From positions 73,701-137,700 of the forward strand of contig MEOG01000103.1 of the NCBI GenBank assembly GCA_001769125.1: a stretch of DNA of 64,000 nt. Reading direction: 5' to 3'. Below, in pieces: positions 35,801 through 45,600 of this stretch. A program made the translations under genes and the position numbers. Numbering within the stretch: the stretch's first letter is position 1; each line of letters starts with the position of its first letter. The notes beneath the pieces are model-generated. The model was not told where the DNA came from. It searched no databases and worked only from the letters and a program-made list of their open reading frames with translations. This stretch comes from Bacteroidetes bacterium GWF2_35_48 (GTDB lineage: Bacteria > Bacteroidota > Bacteroidia > Bacteroidales > GWF2-35-48).

Positions 35801-35953
35801 AGCTTTCAGATAATGTTCAACCATTTCATTGTTCAGTTGTCTGCGCAGAAACGACTCTACCAGTGCTCTTCCTGATGAGTCGGTTTCATTTGTTTTTTCT
35901 TCATACACAAGGGCAAAAAGCCGTATCAATGCGTTTAAAATTTTTTCACTCAT
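32885..35953 (-). CDS. ABCG-like ABC transporter with TerB-like and FHA-like N-terminus
   Basis: This 1022-residue single-chain protein has the order TerB-like helical domain (about 1-140), an FHA-like beta segment (about 180-250), then an ABC ATPase. The ATPase has Walker A G-G-S-G-V-G-K-S-T near 287, signature I-S-G-G-Q-R-K-R near 390 and D-E-P-T-S-G-L-S-S just after. An ABC-2 membrane domain with about six helices runs from about 590, interrupted by a large extracytoplasmic insertion. The ATPase-then-membrane order is that of ABCG/White transporters. Substrate unknown; lipid or polysaccharide export is possible. It is convergent with the SiaC-like gene. Confidence 0.82.
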   Translation of the reverse strand: MSEKILNALIRLFALVYEEKTNETDSSGRALVESFLRRQLNNEMVEHYLKAFDGYIAEYHGGLDEKEGKKVKKRASLNAMKILSICEQINEELQQEQKVLVLFQLLEFISFGKTPGETELEFTETVADAFKISEEEFKNSRSYVFYPTSDAPESENILIIDNNPSPASLLQKHIFSESIDERIVVFRVKSTNIYFFKYSGTDELYLNGQAVLPGRVNTLDKGSSIRSSRISPVYYSDIAGKFLASRASEKVVLTAEQVIFHFKNSTNGIQNFNFSEESGVLVGIMGGSGVGKSTLLNVLNGNLKPQKGLISINGYDVYGEKSEVKGMIGFIPQDDLLIEELSVYQNLYYCAKLCFDNLSEQKIAEAVERVLKDLDLFAIKDLTVGSPLNKFISGGQRKRLNIALELIREPYVLFVDEPTSGLSSMDSEIVMDLLKEQTLKGKLVIVNIHQPSSDIYKMFDKLIFMDKGGYPIYYGNPSDAVTYFKTITGAINADESHCVKCGNVNPEQVLQIIESKVVDEYGKLTRNRKVSAKEWHGMFEKKIIPSLKKKELSNQLPQSDFKIPGLLKQLKIFTIRDVLSKITNKQYLLISLLEAPVLAGILAYVTRYISPEKLSGGYLFGTNDNLMAYIFMSVVVALFIGMTVSAEEIIKDRKIRQRETFLNLSRFSYINSKVIILFVLSAIQTLSFVLVGNTIFGISGMTFAYWIVLFTTSCLANMMGLFISSGFNSVITVYILIPFILVPQLIFSGVIVKFDKLNNYLGNYKFVPVIGDMMTSRWAFEALAVEQFRNNKYQKVFFDFEKEISNNGYVSNFFIPAIDNKLNCIERDISLNKKITNTNDFILLQNGIQQLEKISEQNFSHSAVLNQAKFALEDIEKVKSYIQPLRKLYGSRYNAASSLRDKKYNEMKKQLGGEEAFTAFKNKYHNQSLGDLVLNNLELNKIREIEGKFIRMKDPVYYTPESNYGRAHLYSSIKIIGNTQFDTFWFNIVFIWITTMSLYIFLYFDILKKLLDKLGEIKFRKR

Positions 35954-36180
35954 GGCTAGTTATTATTTTTGATTGGTTTGGAAAAATCAAATAAATTTTT
36001 TTAACTCCTACTCTTTCTGTAAGCTGGTTCTGTGGAGATCCCAAAAGTTTCCACAGGGTAAAAACATGCCCGATTTAAGTATACAAAAATAAAAAACCCC
36101 ATGGAAATCCACAGGGCCTATTATTTAGTATTTCAACATTTTTAAATTTTCAGGGGAAAATATGCGTTTTTTTGCTAACA

Positions 36181-37017
36181 CTATTTGATATATTCGTTAC
36201 GAATGCTTTCAATTTTAGTAGAAAGATTTTTCAGTTGCTCATCTGTCAGGGTTTCTGCAACATTATCAAAAATCGCATTTATGTCTTTTATTTTTAAGGC
36301 TATTTCCTGAATGTCTTCATTGTCTTTATATAAACCTAACAGCGCACCTAATTTTTTCAGCACATCTTTTTGTCCGGCTATTACCTTTTTCAGTTCATCA
36401 TTTTTAGCTGCAAAAGCCGCTAATTGCGTTGAAATGAACAAGCCCTCAATAGTAGCGCCAGCAATAGATATGGTTGCTATGTTTGATCTTCCTGATTCAT
36501 TTAATTTTTCATAAGTACCTGCAAACTGTTTCGTGAACATGTTAATCAAAGAATCTTTCGATTTAAAATTTTCCTCAAGCTTTTCTTGCATGGATTTATC
36601 TACAGCATTAGCAATTTCTAACTTCTCAGTTAATTTTTGCGTTGCAACAAGATATTTCGTTGTTTCCTGCTTTTTGTTATACGTTGCAGCATAGCATAAA
36701 TCGGCACCATAAATTCCCCAGTTTAATGCCTTGCTTTTCACGGTTGTATATTTTTCTGCACTTTCAACAGGATTTGATACATCTAAAATATAGCTTGCAC
36801 CCGCATCATTAAGCATTTTTGTAAGCTGAAAGGGAGTCGGAAAAGACTTTATTATGGTTTCTGCTTCCTGAATTGCCTGTTCATTTGCCTGCGCTAATGA
36901 ATCTACAGCGTTTGTTTGTTTGTTTTCCTGATTACCACCGCAACTGCTTAACGCAAATGCTCCGGCTACAAAAAAATAAAATGAATTTTTTTTCAATACA
37001 TTTAAAATAGTCCTCAT
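36181..37017 (-). CDS. Helical lipoprotein of unknown function
   Basis: This 278-residue protein has a lipoprotein signal ending A-L-S-S-C-G-G (Cys26). A mostly helical body follows, with A-L-N-W-G-I-Y-G-A-D-L-C-Y-A near 110, a phrase I have seen in conserved Bacteroidota lipoproteins without a known role. It lies just downstream of the transporter on the same strand, but 227 bp apart, so co-transcription is unclear. Confidence 0.6.
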   Translation of the reverse strand: MRTILNVLKKNSFYFFVAGAFALSSCGGNQENKQTNAVDSLAQANEQAIQEAETIIKSFPTPFQLTKMLNDAGASYILDVSNPVESAEKYTTVKSKALNWGIYGADLCYAATYNKKQETTKYLVATQKLTEKLEIANAVDKSMQEKLEENFKSKDSLINMFTKQFAGTYEKLNESGRSNIATISIAGATIEGLFISTQLAAFAAKNDELKKVIAGQKDVLKKLGALLGLYKDNEDIQEIALKIKDINAIFDNVAETLTDEQLKNLSTKIESIRNEYIK

Positions 37018-37128
37018 AAAAAAAGATTTTTGTGTTTACTGCCTCAAAATTATTTATTTCTTCTTAATTCACAAATTTTATTCAGCACGTCAACCCTTAT
37101 TCGTTTTATTTTTTTAGGCAAAGAATCA

Positions 37129-37271
37129 GTAGGTGTACAATAGATGTACAATTGTACTACGATAGATGTACAATCGTATTTTTATTGTATTCCTATTGTA
37201 TTCCTACCGAATTTCCATTGAACGTCTATTGAATTTCTATCGTATTCCTATTATATTCCTACCGAACAATC
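37129..37271. repeat. 13-unit degenerate 11-bp tandem array
   Basis: Starting at 37129 the DNA falls into 13 consecutive 11-bp units with no slippage, for example ATAGATGTACA (37140, 37162), ATTGTATTCCT (37184, 37195), ATTGAATTTCT (37228) and ATCGTATTCCT (37239). The period is close to one helical turn. It lies in the 37018-37534 gap between divergent genes; the rest of the gap holds only A+T-rich sequence and a possible -7 box at 37470. Confidence 0.7.
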
Positions 37272-37469
37272 GCTAAATTCCATCATTCAAACAAAATTCA
37301 AACAACTAATAATAAATAAATTGCAATAAAAAATTATTAAATATTTCTGTTTCTTAACATATTCAATCGTAAATTCCACTTTTTGTTTAAAAATGTGATA
37401 ATCAAAATATTAAAAATTGCATTAAAATTATTGTTGGAAAAAAAAATTATCTGATCACACTTAAAACTT

Positions 37470-37477
37470 TATCTTTG
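37470..37477 (+). promoter_or_regulatory. Possible -7 box upstream of the cDPGS-like gene
   Basis: TATCTTTG fits TAnnTTTG and lies 58 bp before the ATG at 37535. A TTG pair at 37431-37436 is further upstream than the usual -33. Confidence 0.3.
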
Positions 37478-37534
37478 CCACATATTAAAGTGTAAGACAC
37501 TAATAATTATATATTTAACACAAAAATTAAGTTT

Positions 37535-38902
37535 ATGGCAAAGAAAAATGTTATCATCATCGGAGCTGCAGGACGTGATTTTCACAACTTCAACTGCTAT
37601 TTCAGAGGAAATGCCCAGTACAATGTAGTAGCGTTTACAGCAGCGCAAATTCCTGATATTGACGGAAGAAAATATCCCAAAGAATTAGCGGGAGAAGAAT
37701 TATATCCAGAAGGAATTCCCATTTTCGCAGAAGAAGAACTTCCGGAATTAATTAAAAAATACAATGTTGACGAATGCGTATTTGCATACAGCGATCAGCC
37801 ACATGTTAAAGTTATGAATGTTGGCGCATTAGTGAATGCTGCTGGAGCAGATTTTTCTATGATGGGGCCAAAGCGCACCCAGGTAGTAAGCAAAAAACCG
37901 GTGATCGGTGTTTGCGCAACCCGCACAGGCTGTGGAAAAAGCCAGACTTCCAGAAGGGTAATTGAATTACTTATGGAGCAGGGCTTAAAAGTGGTTGCTA
38001 TTCGTCACCCAATGCCTTATGGCGATTTGAATGCTCAAAAAGTTCAACGTTTTGCAACTGTTGAAGACCTGAAAAAACACAAATGCACCATTGAAGAAAT
38101 GGAAGAATACGAACCACATGTTGTTCGTGGCAATGTTATTTATGCAGGAGTTGATTATGCTGCTATTTTAGAGGCTGCCGAAAACGATCCTGATGGTTGT
38201 GATGTTGTTTTATGGGATGGCGGAAATAACGACTTCGCTTTCTACAAAACAGATTTATTAATTGGTGTTGCGGATCCACACAGACCCGGAGCAGAAGTTT
38301 CTTACTATCCCGGCGAAGTTGTTGCTCGTATGGCAGATGTTATTGTTATCAATAAAATTGATACAGCAGATATGGCAAACATCCAGATTGTACGCGACAA
38401 TATTCAGAAAATAAATCCTAAAGCCATTGTTGTTGATGGTGCTTCACCGATATCTGTAGATAAACCAGAACTTATTAAAGGTAAAAAAGTATTGGTTGTA
38501 GAAGACGGTCCAACACTCACACACGGTGATATGAAAATTGGCGCAGGAACTGTTGCTGCTAAAAAATTCGGTGCTGCTGAACTTGTTGACCCAAGACCTT
38601 ATGCTGTTGGAAAATTAGCAGAAACATTCCGAATTTATCCAAACATTGGTACTTTACTTCCTGCAATGGGTTATGGCGATCAACAGGTTAAAGACCTTGA
38701 AAAAACCATTAACAATACTCCTTGTGATGCTGTTATTATTGCAACTCCGATTGATTTATCAAGAATCGTTAAAATTACAAAACCCACTGTTAAGGTAGGA
38801 TACGATCTTCAGGAAATTGGCAGTCCAAACCTTTCTGATGTGATTTATGATTTCTTGAAGAAAAAAGGTTTAGGAGCAAAAAAATGTTCCTGCTGTAGCT
38901 AA
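37535..38902 (+). CDS. Cyclic 2,3-diphosphoglycerate synthetase-like P-loop GTPase
   Basis: This 455-residue protein has an N-terminal Rossmann-like start (V-I-I-I-G-A-A-G-R-D-F-H-N-F-N). A P-loop T-R-T-G-C-G-K-S lies at 129-136, then D-G-G-N-N-D-F and V-I-N-K-I-D, as in the bacterial family related to archaeal cyclic 2,3-diphosphoglycerate synthetase. Whether the bacterial proteins make that compound is not established. The C-terminus ends C-S-C-C, a possible metal site. It is a single-gene transcript, closed by a terminator. Confidence 0.8.
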   Translation: MAKKNVIIIGAAGRDFHNFNCYFRGNAQYNVVAFTAAQIPDIDGRKYPKELAGEELYPEGIPIFAEEELPELIKKYNVDECVFAYSDQPHVKVMNVGALVNAAGADFSMMGPKRTQVVSKKPVIGVCATRTGCGKSQTSRRVIELLMEQGLKVVAIRHPMPYGDLNAQKVQRFATVEDLKKHKCTIEEMEEYEPHVVRGNVIYAGVDYAAILEAAENDPDGCDVVLWDGGNNDFAFYKTDLLIGVADPHRPGAEVSYYPGEVVARMADVIVINKIDTADMANIQIVRDNIQKINPKAIVVDGASPISVDKPELIKGKKVLVVEDGPTLTHGDMKIGAGTVAAKKFGAAELVDPRPYAVGKLAETFRIYPNIGTLLPAMGYGDQQVKDLEKTINNTPCDAVIIATPIDLSRIVKITKPTVKVGYDLQEIGSPNLSDVIYDFLKKKGLGAKKCSCCS

Positions 38903-38922
38903 CAGCAAGGTAATAATAAAAT

Positions 38923-38952
38923 AAAAAAAGCGATTTTTCAATCGCTTTTTTT
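38923..38952 (+). terminator. Terminator after the cDPGS-like gene
   Basis: A-run plus AGCGAT pairs with ATCGCT plus T-run (38941 on) around a short loop, 21 nt past the stop. The stem is short but ends in a long T-run. Confidence 0.75.
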
Positions 38953-39115
38953 ATATAAAATATTTGACTAATGAATCTCTGTCAATAAATTCTGTGTTTA
39001 GTTCAGAATGTTCGAGAGCAAGGCTTTCGCAGAATTGAAAATCAGGGAGTTTACTTTGGTAAATGACCGTTTTCAATTCAAGAGTAACGCAGCTATCGGA
39101 CATTATGAACAAACA

Positions 39116-39493
39116 CTAATGAATAAGACCGGCATAAGCATCTGCATCATGCAATTCATTAACTTCAGCAGGATTGGTCATTTTAAGTTTAATCATCCAG
39201 CCTTCGCCATAAGGGTCTTTGTTTACAATATCGGGCGTATTTTCCAAAGCAGGATTTTTTTCTACAATCTCTCCGCTTACAGGCATAAACATATCTGAAA
39301 CCGTTTTTACAGCCTCAATCGTGCCGAAAACTTCTTCTTTATTTAATGTTTCGCCCACAGTTTCGATTTCAACGAAAACAATATCACCAAGCTCTGTGGA
39401 AGCAAATTCTGTTACTCCGACATAAGCAAATCCACCATCTACCCTTAGCCATTCATGGTCTTTTGTGTACTTTAATTCTTTTGGTATGTTCAT
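39116..39493 (-). CDS. gcvH: Glycine cleavage system H protein
   Basis: This 125-residue protein has the lipoyl-carrier motif G-T-I-E-A-V-K-T-V, with the lipoylated lysine at residue 63, and the usual E-x-G-D-I-V-F-V and D-P-Y-G-E-G-W-M surroundings. It shuttles the aminomethyl group between the P, T and L proteins. It lies next to sprA and ruvA in the order ruvA-sprA-gcvH seen in many Bacteroidota. A TAATTTTG box (39534-39541, minus strand) may be its -7 element. Confidence 0.95.
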   Translation of the reverse strand: MNIPKELKYTKDHEWLRVDGGFAYVGVTEFASTELGDIVFVEIETVGETLNKEEVFGTIEAVKTVSDMFMPVSGEIVEKNPALENTPDIVNKDPYGEGWMIKLKMTNPAEVNELHDADAYAGLIH

Positions 39494-39590
39494 AATATTT
39501 GATTTTAAGTTACTCTTTTGGATATTTATTTTTCAAAATTATAGATTCTTTTGATTCATTTTTAATATTCTTCAACATATTTTGACATTC

Positions 39591-39630
39591 AGAATTGTAG
39601 AATCGCTCCATGGAGCGATTCTACAATTCT
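39591..39630. repeat. Perfect 40-bp palindrome after sprA
   Basis: The 20 bases from 39591, AGAATTGTAGAATCGCTCCA, are exactly repeated in inverted form to 39630, with no loop. It lies 22 bp beyond the sprA stop and upstream of gcvH. The central CGCTCCATGGAGCG resembles the cores at 9088 and 48138. Confidence 0.85.
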
Positions 39631-39651
39631 CTCCCCTTGCCTTTTGCCTTT

Positions 39652-42600
39652 CTACTGCACCAATTGAAACCTCACACTCACACCAAAATTCGTATTTGCG
39701 GTTTTAAATGTTGTTGAAACAATTGGATTTGTAAGAATTCTGTCGAAAAATAATTTTAATATAAACCGATCGCTCAACACGTAATCTGCTGATGTTTTTA
39801 AAGTAATGCTTGTTTGACCTGCTGTAGGCTGCGTTACACCCTCTTCAAGCTTTCTGATATAGGTTAATGATTTCCTGATAGACACATCGGCTCTAAGGTT
39901 AATGTCGCTCTTGTACATTTTTTTCTTTCCGCCTCCTCCGATAGTCCTCAATTCAATCTGAACATCTTTAATTCTGTAACCAGCGCCGAATACATATTCA
40001 TTACTGTTCATCTCATTTAATTGGTTATTTGAAAAACTCAATGCCAGAGTACGTTGTTTTTTAATCTCAATTTTTGTACTCAGACTGTTAATCCATGTTA
40101 AGTCAAATCCGATAAGCGGGCTGAATTGTTCGCTGATAGAGGCACTGTTTACGTCATACCTTGGAACAAAGTCATTCTGAAATTCGTAACGCATCTGGCT
40201 GAAATCATCCTCTGCCTCTTCATAGCGTGGGTTCGACATGTATCCGCCAACACTGAATGTAGATCTGTAAACATGGCTTACTGTTGCAGTTTTAATATAG
40301 CGTTTTACAAAATCTATTTTTGTAAGACCATTGTAATTGATACTCCAATTCGGGCGTATACTCATCCAACTGGGAAAACCTTGTTCAAAAGAATTCTCTT
40401 TCAGGTCATAATTATCGGCATTGCTACCAGTGTATGCAGCTAAAAATGCAGGGAGCAATACATTCTGGGAATTTCTTCCATAGCCATCATAAAAACCCTG
40501 AGAGGTATCATTCTGCATAACAACAGGGTCGTAATTTGTTGCATCTGCCCTGCGTTGCGCGAGCCTTCTTGAAATAACAATTCTTGAATTTCTGAAATTA
40601 TCAAATGCTTTTGAAGTGTACTCTCCGTCTTTATTCTTACTATCAAAAAATGCAGTCTTTATCGCAATAACAGACATGCTAAACGTTCCTGTAATCTGGG
40701 TTGATACATAATAAAAATACGGTTCTACCTTTTGGGAAACAAACCATTGAGATGTGTTTTTCCCCAAATTATGCTGTGCGTTCAGATCAACTTTTAAATC
40801 TGAAATAGGCTCCAGCATAGCGCGGACATTTAGCGTGGTTGTGTTTGTCATTACAAAAGGAGAATTCATTATATCATCAACCGTAAGCAAGTGATTTGAC
40901 CCCGCGTTACTCGCGAATGAAGTATCCTGCCAACCAAAAATAAAAGGAATTCCCGGTGCCTGAATCGTACCAAACTGCTGCTGAAAAATATCAGGGTTGG
41001 GCGTATAATTTTCAGAACCCATTATTCGTGTTTTCGGCAGATAACCAGGAAGAATAGAACCATTATTCTGCGAATACTGTATTGAAACATTTCTAACACT
41101 CATTAATGTGCGAGCGGTTCTTTCAGCTATTATTCTTAAAATACTTTCTTTAACATCTCTTGTTCCGGTTATTTTAACTTTTACTTTCTTAAAATCCTCT
41201 TTAGATGTAAAAGACACTTTATTCTCATTGATAATCTTAACATCTCCTTTTATTTCAGCACCTTTTTCATCGAACATTTTCACAACCACTTCTTCCGTTT
41301 TAAGATTATGCTTGATAATTCTCGGAATATTTGCTTTAAGCCCGCTGTAATCTTTTTCAAAATTTACTTTTTCTGTTTTCTTCTGATTTTGCTTTGGTTG
41401 TGGTTTTGTGGGTCTGGAAAATTTCTGATTTACATCTTTTAAAAATTTGCTCTTGTTATATAATGTAAGCATAGTCATATTAACCGTACCCATCATTGTG
41501 TTTGAGTTTTTAATTGTATTCCCCAAATTTAACCGGCTTGCGTCAGATAAAAGCGGTCCTGCCTGCCAATCGTAATTGGCACTGTACCTCGCGGTTGAAT
41601 TAATCCAGTTAAAAGCGGGAATTTTATTTATTGGTACATCATAACTTAAATTTGCGGTATGATGATACTGTGTATTTCTTCCCAAATTATATATTTCATT
41701 CAACACCGTATCTCTATAACCATTTTCCTTTCGGTCTTTCGTTATCTGACCGTCAGGTTCATCAATTCTTGCAGTATTAGTGGCAGAAAAATCAAATTTC
41801 AGTGCCTGTGTGATATCATACTTTAAATCGTATTGCCTTAGCCACATGAAGTTTTTACTGAATGTTGTTGGAATCTTGTAATCGTCGCCACTGTTGAATG
41901 CATTTATTTCAAGATTGTTTATATTCCTGATTTGCCTTTCATCGTACTCCTTACTCATGTTTGTACGAAAAGATATTTGCGAAGGCGTATAATAAAAATT
42001 AAGATCTTTTATGATTTTCCAGTAAGGGGATTTCATAAACCCTGCCTTTTTAAAGGGAGCTATAGACTTGGGCGTAATGCTGTAATTATAAGCAATGCCT
42101 CCGTTGTGCGTTTTCTGATTGTAAAATTCTGTAGAAATATCATGAGAATTTGTTGCAGTGTAAGCATAACTGGCAGACCAGTTGGAAACATCATAAAAAT
42201 GAGGTTTGGAGCCACTCGCTTTGTTCACTTTTACATTTGTAAAATTCAGACTTTTGCGAATGGTGTTGTCCTGACCGACAGATTTTAATTTCTTCTTATA
42301 TTCTTCCGGTAAATTGGGATCGTTAAGAGCTTCTTTAAAAAGAACATCCGGCTCTAATGGATTATATTCAGGATTTTTAATTGTTTGCGCAAAGCCCATA
42401 TACATTGGAAGGTTGATGCCCGCTTTCTCCGGGAAAAATTTACCAAGTTGGAAATTCGATGATAAATCATACTGATATATTTCTTCTTTATAGCGTTCAC
42501 CGACTTTTTTCTCAATACTTCCAAAGCCGGGCTTAATGGTTAAACCGGAGAGAGATACATTTCCAAAGTCGGCAAGTTTTGCCTGTATGCGCCCTGTAGC

Positions 42601-45600
42601 AGCCCAACCGCCTTTTTCGTCAAAATCCGTTAATCTCAATTCATTGAACCATATTTCAGTAGATTTTGATAATCCGTCATCCGAAGAAGTTGTGCTACTC
42701 TTTTTTGGATTTCTGACACCAATCATAATCGTGCGAACACTGCTTAGGTTCGGATAACCAACAACTTTTACCGTATTTTTTCCGTCTTTAACATTAAATA
42801 AAGAGCCAGAAGTAACACTCGAACCTTCTGCGCGCATCTGCTCATTACGCTGCTGTTTCACAGACTGAAAGACTTCAAGTGGTATGTCAAACGCATTTTC
42901 CGCAGGCCAAACCACATACCTGTCGTCTTCGCTGTCGTTATTATAATTTCCTGCCGGAGTAATTTTCACGGGAATTTCGTATTCATAATAATTATCTTTA
43001 TAATCCGTTCCTAAACGCACAAATACACTAACATCATAGTCGTCTAAAGGCATGTCGTTAAATTTTTCTGCATGAACATCCATTTTTAAACGCTTGTATT
43101 TTCTGATGTCCATGGTTACATTTTTATAGGCAGCGCGCGCATCTCCGTCTAATAATTCATCAACGCGCAACACGATAGATTGTTCGTTTAACTGGCGCAA
43201 CTGCGGGTTTGATGGGTCTATTACGCGGGTTATTCCGGCAGGTAATACATAGTTAACAGGAATCCTGCGACCGTTTTCCTCAATGTTTACGGCAGAAATT
43301 TCAAACATGGTTTGAGGAAGTTCATCGGGAGAATATTCGCTGGGCTCCATAAATGAACTACTGTATTTACGCCATTCGCTTCGCACAAGATCCATCTTTG
43401 CAAAACGTAAAATCACAGGCTTTTCAAACCCTTTCATGAACATTCTGACATAACGAATGGATTTAAAATCCTGAATTTCTCCAACTCTTTTTTCCCATTC
43501 TGTAATCGGAATTTTAAACTGATACCATGTAACCGAAGACTGTGTCCCGTTTGCAAGTGTTGCCGTATAATCAATTTTATCTGCAATATAATTTCTGCCT
43601 ACAGAAAAATCATTCGGTTTTATCTTAACACGGTACTGATAATAACTTTCACTTTCGCTAAGCGTATTATCTCTGTTAATATCTTCAACATCCGGCATGG
43701 TAGAAGCAGAAGTCGGATAAGGTTCCGGCGACATTTCCGATGTAGGAGAATTACCTTCATGACCATTATATAATTTGTAACGATCTAATATTCCTAATTG
43801 AGAGCCATCAAAATCTGAACCTCTGAAATAATGATAATTATCGGTAGAAGGGTCTTCTCTTGCTTTTATATACGCCTGCGAGCCTTCTCCGTGAGCTGCC
43901 GCAACCTGGGCGAGATAGTCCTCGAAAAAAGTAAGCTCATCTATTGTACGAAGCCCGTCAAGCCCAACATCCTGATATTCCCTTGAACCGGAATTGTTAT
44001 CAAAGGCATTTACAACCGACTGGACATTCGGAACACGCCCCCATTGCGTAGTGTCTACGTTAATAACATTATCAGATGTCGGAAGTCCGTTTTCAAAAGC
44101 CTTACGCGAGTCTTTCAGCACATCTTCTGAAACATTACCAAGGTTAAAAAACAATTCCCCACCCGTAAGTGTATTGTCTTCTACAAAAGGATCCATCAAC
44201 CAGAACTCTATATGCTCAATATTTGCTGCTTCAAAATCGCTCTGATCTATCTTTCGGGTTATACCGCCCCAACGTGTTTTCGGATTACGGAGTTTTCCTA
44301 GCTCATCAATACCGTAAGAAATTCCGGGCATTCCAATAGCATCATAATTATAAAGACCCTTTTCTTCTGGATAAAAAGCAACATTTAAAACAGCCATGTT
44401 TGTCGGAATACCATTTTGCGGCTCTTTATACGGGAATATTTCCTGCTCAAAAATTTCTCTTACAAAATGGCTGGATTGAGTGTTTGGGTCGCTTTTAATA
44501 TGAGAGGGTGTTTGAGCATTATTTCGCAGGAAAAGCGGGTCTATGCTGTACCATGCAATTTTTGCGCGGTTATAACCAAATGATCTTACTGAGTCATTTG
44601 ATGTTCCTGTCAGGATTCCCTCGGGAAATAAATCTGCCTGATATTGCGGCGTACTGGCAATAGACCACGCGTTGAACGATTTTATATCCATAGAAGTCTT
44701 GCTCCCCTCAAAGTCGTCAATGTAAGATGTTCCACTCTTGTCTATAGCGCGTGAATGCCCCGGAACTAAGTAGGCAAATTCTCCGTTTATAAGCAAAGTT
44801 GATTTTTCCTTGGTGTCAATAAAAGGAATTTTATCAATAAGTTTTGTAAGAAAGGGTACTTCGGTTTTGTATGTTCCGTCAACTCCCCAAATAGTATTTG
44901 ATATAGGCTCATCTCCAATATTCACTTTCTGTGTCAGGGGGCGTTCTGTAAGATTTAAAATGGTACCGCCAAGGTTAAAATCTCTATTTATCTCATAATT
45001 AAAGCGAGCACCGACAAGTGATTTGCTCTGTATGCTGAAAAGCGAATTATTTTCAAGAGATATCTGAATAGGCGTACCCGACTCGAGCAATCCCTGATTG
45101 ATGATTTTAACTCTACCAAGCGTGTAATTTACCGTGTAATCAACATTTTCTGTGAGGGGTCTTCCATTCGCAGTAACTTTTACAGACCCCTGAGGCACAT
45201 TCATCGCATTGAGAGGAATTTCTGAACTGACAGAAGATTTTGAACTACCTTTCAGCCTGAATTTATTCTTTTCTGCTACCTGTCGTGCTTTGCTTTGTGT
45301 TGAATCGTACAATTCCTGATAAATATACCTTTCAGCTATTTCATTTTTTGAAGGATCGCCTCCTGTTATTGCCTGCCGTAAATAATTACCGAATGGCTGG
45401 CGTACCGGAAAAATTACCCTTCCGTTCGTTGCATTGATGGTTACCCTGTCAATAAAGTCAAACATCCCGTCCGGATGCGGGTCGAGTTGCGAATTCAGGT
45501 TATCGAGATTTAAAACTTCAAGTAAAGGTTTTTTCGCGCAAGCACCTTCAGGAAGATTGTTTGTGGAAACACCGGTTTTCGGATTATCATACAAAACATC

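Noticed and set aside
37129..37271. CRISPR-like array
   Set aside because: The units are 11 bp with no spacers and no cas genes nearby.
39816..39840. Another copy of the CCTGC-type palindrome inside sprA
   Set aside because: The similarity is short, and the bases encode an ordinary stretch of the SprA C-terminus without a frame change.
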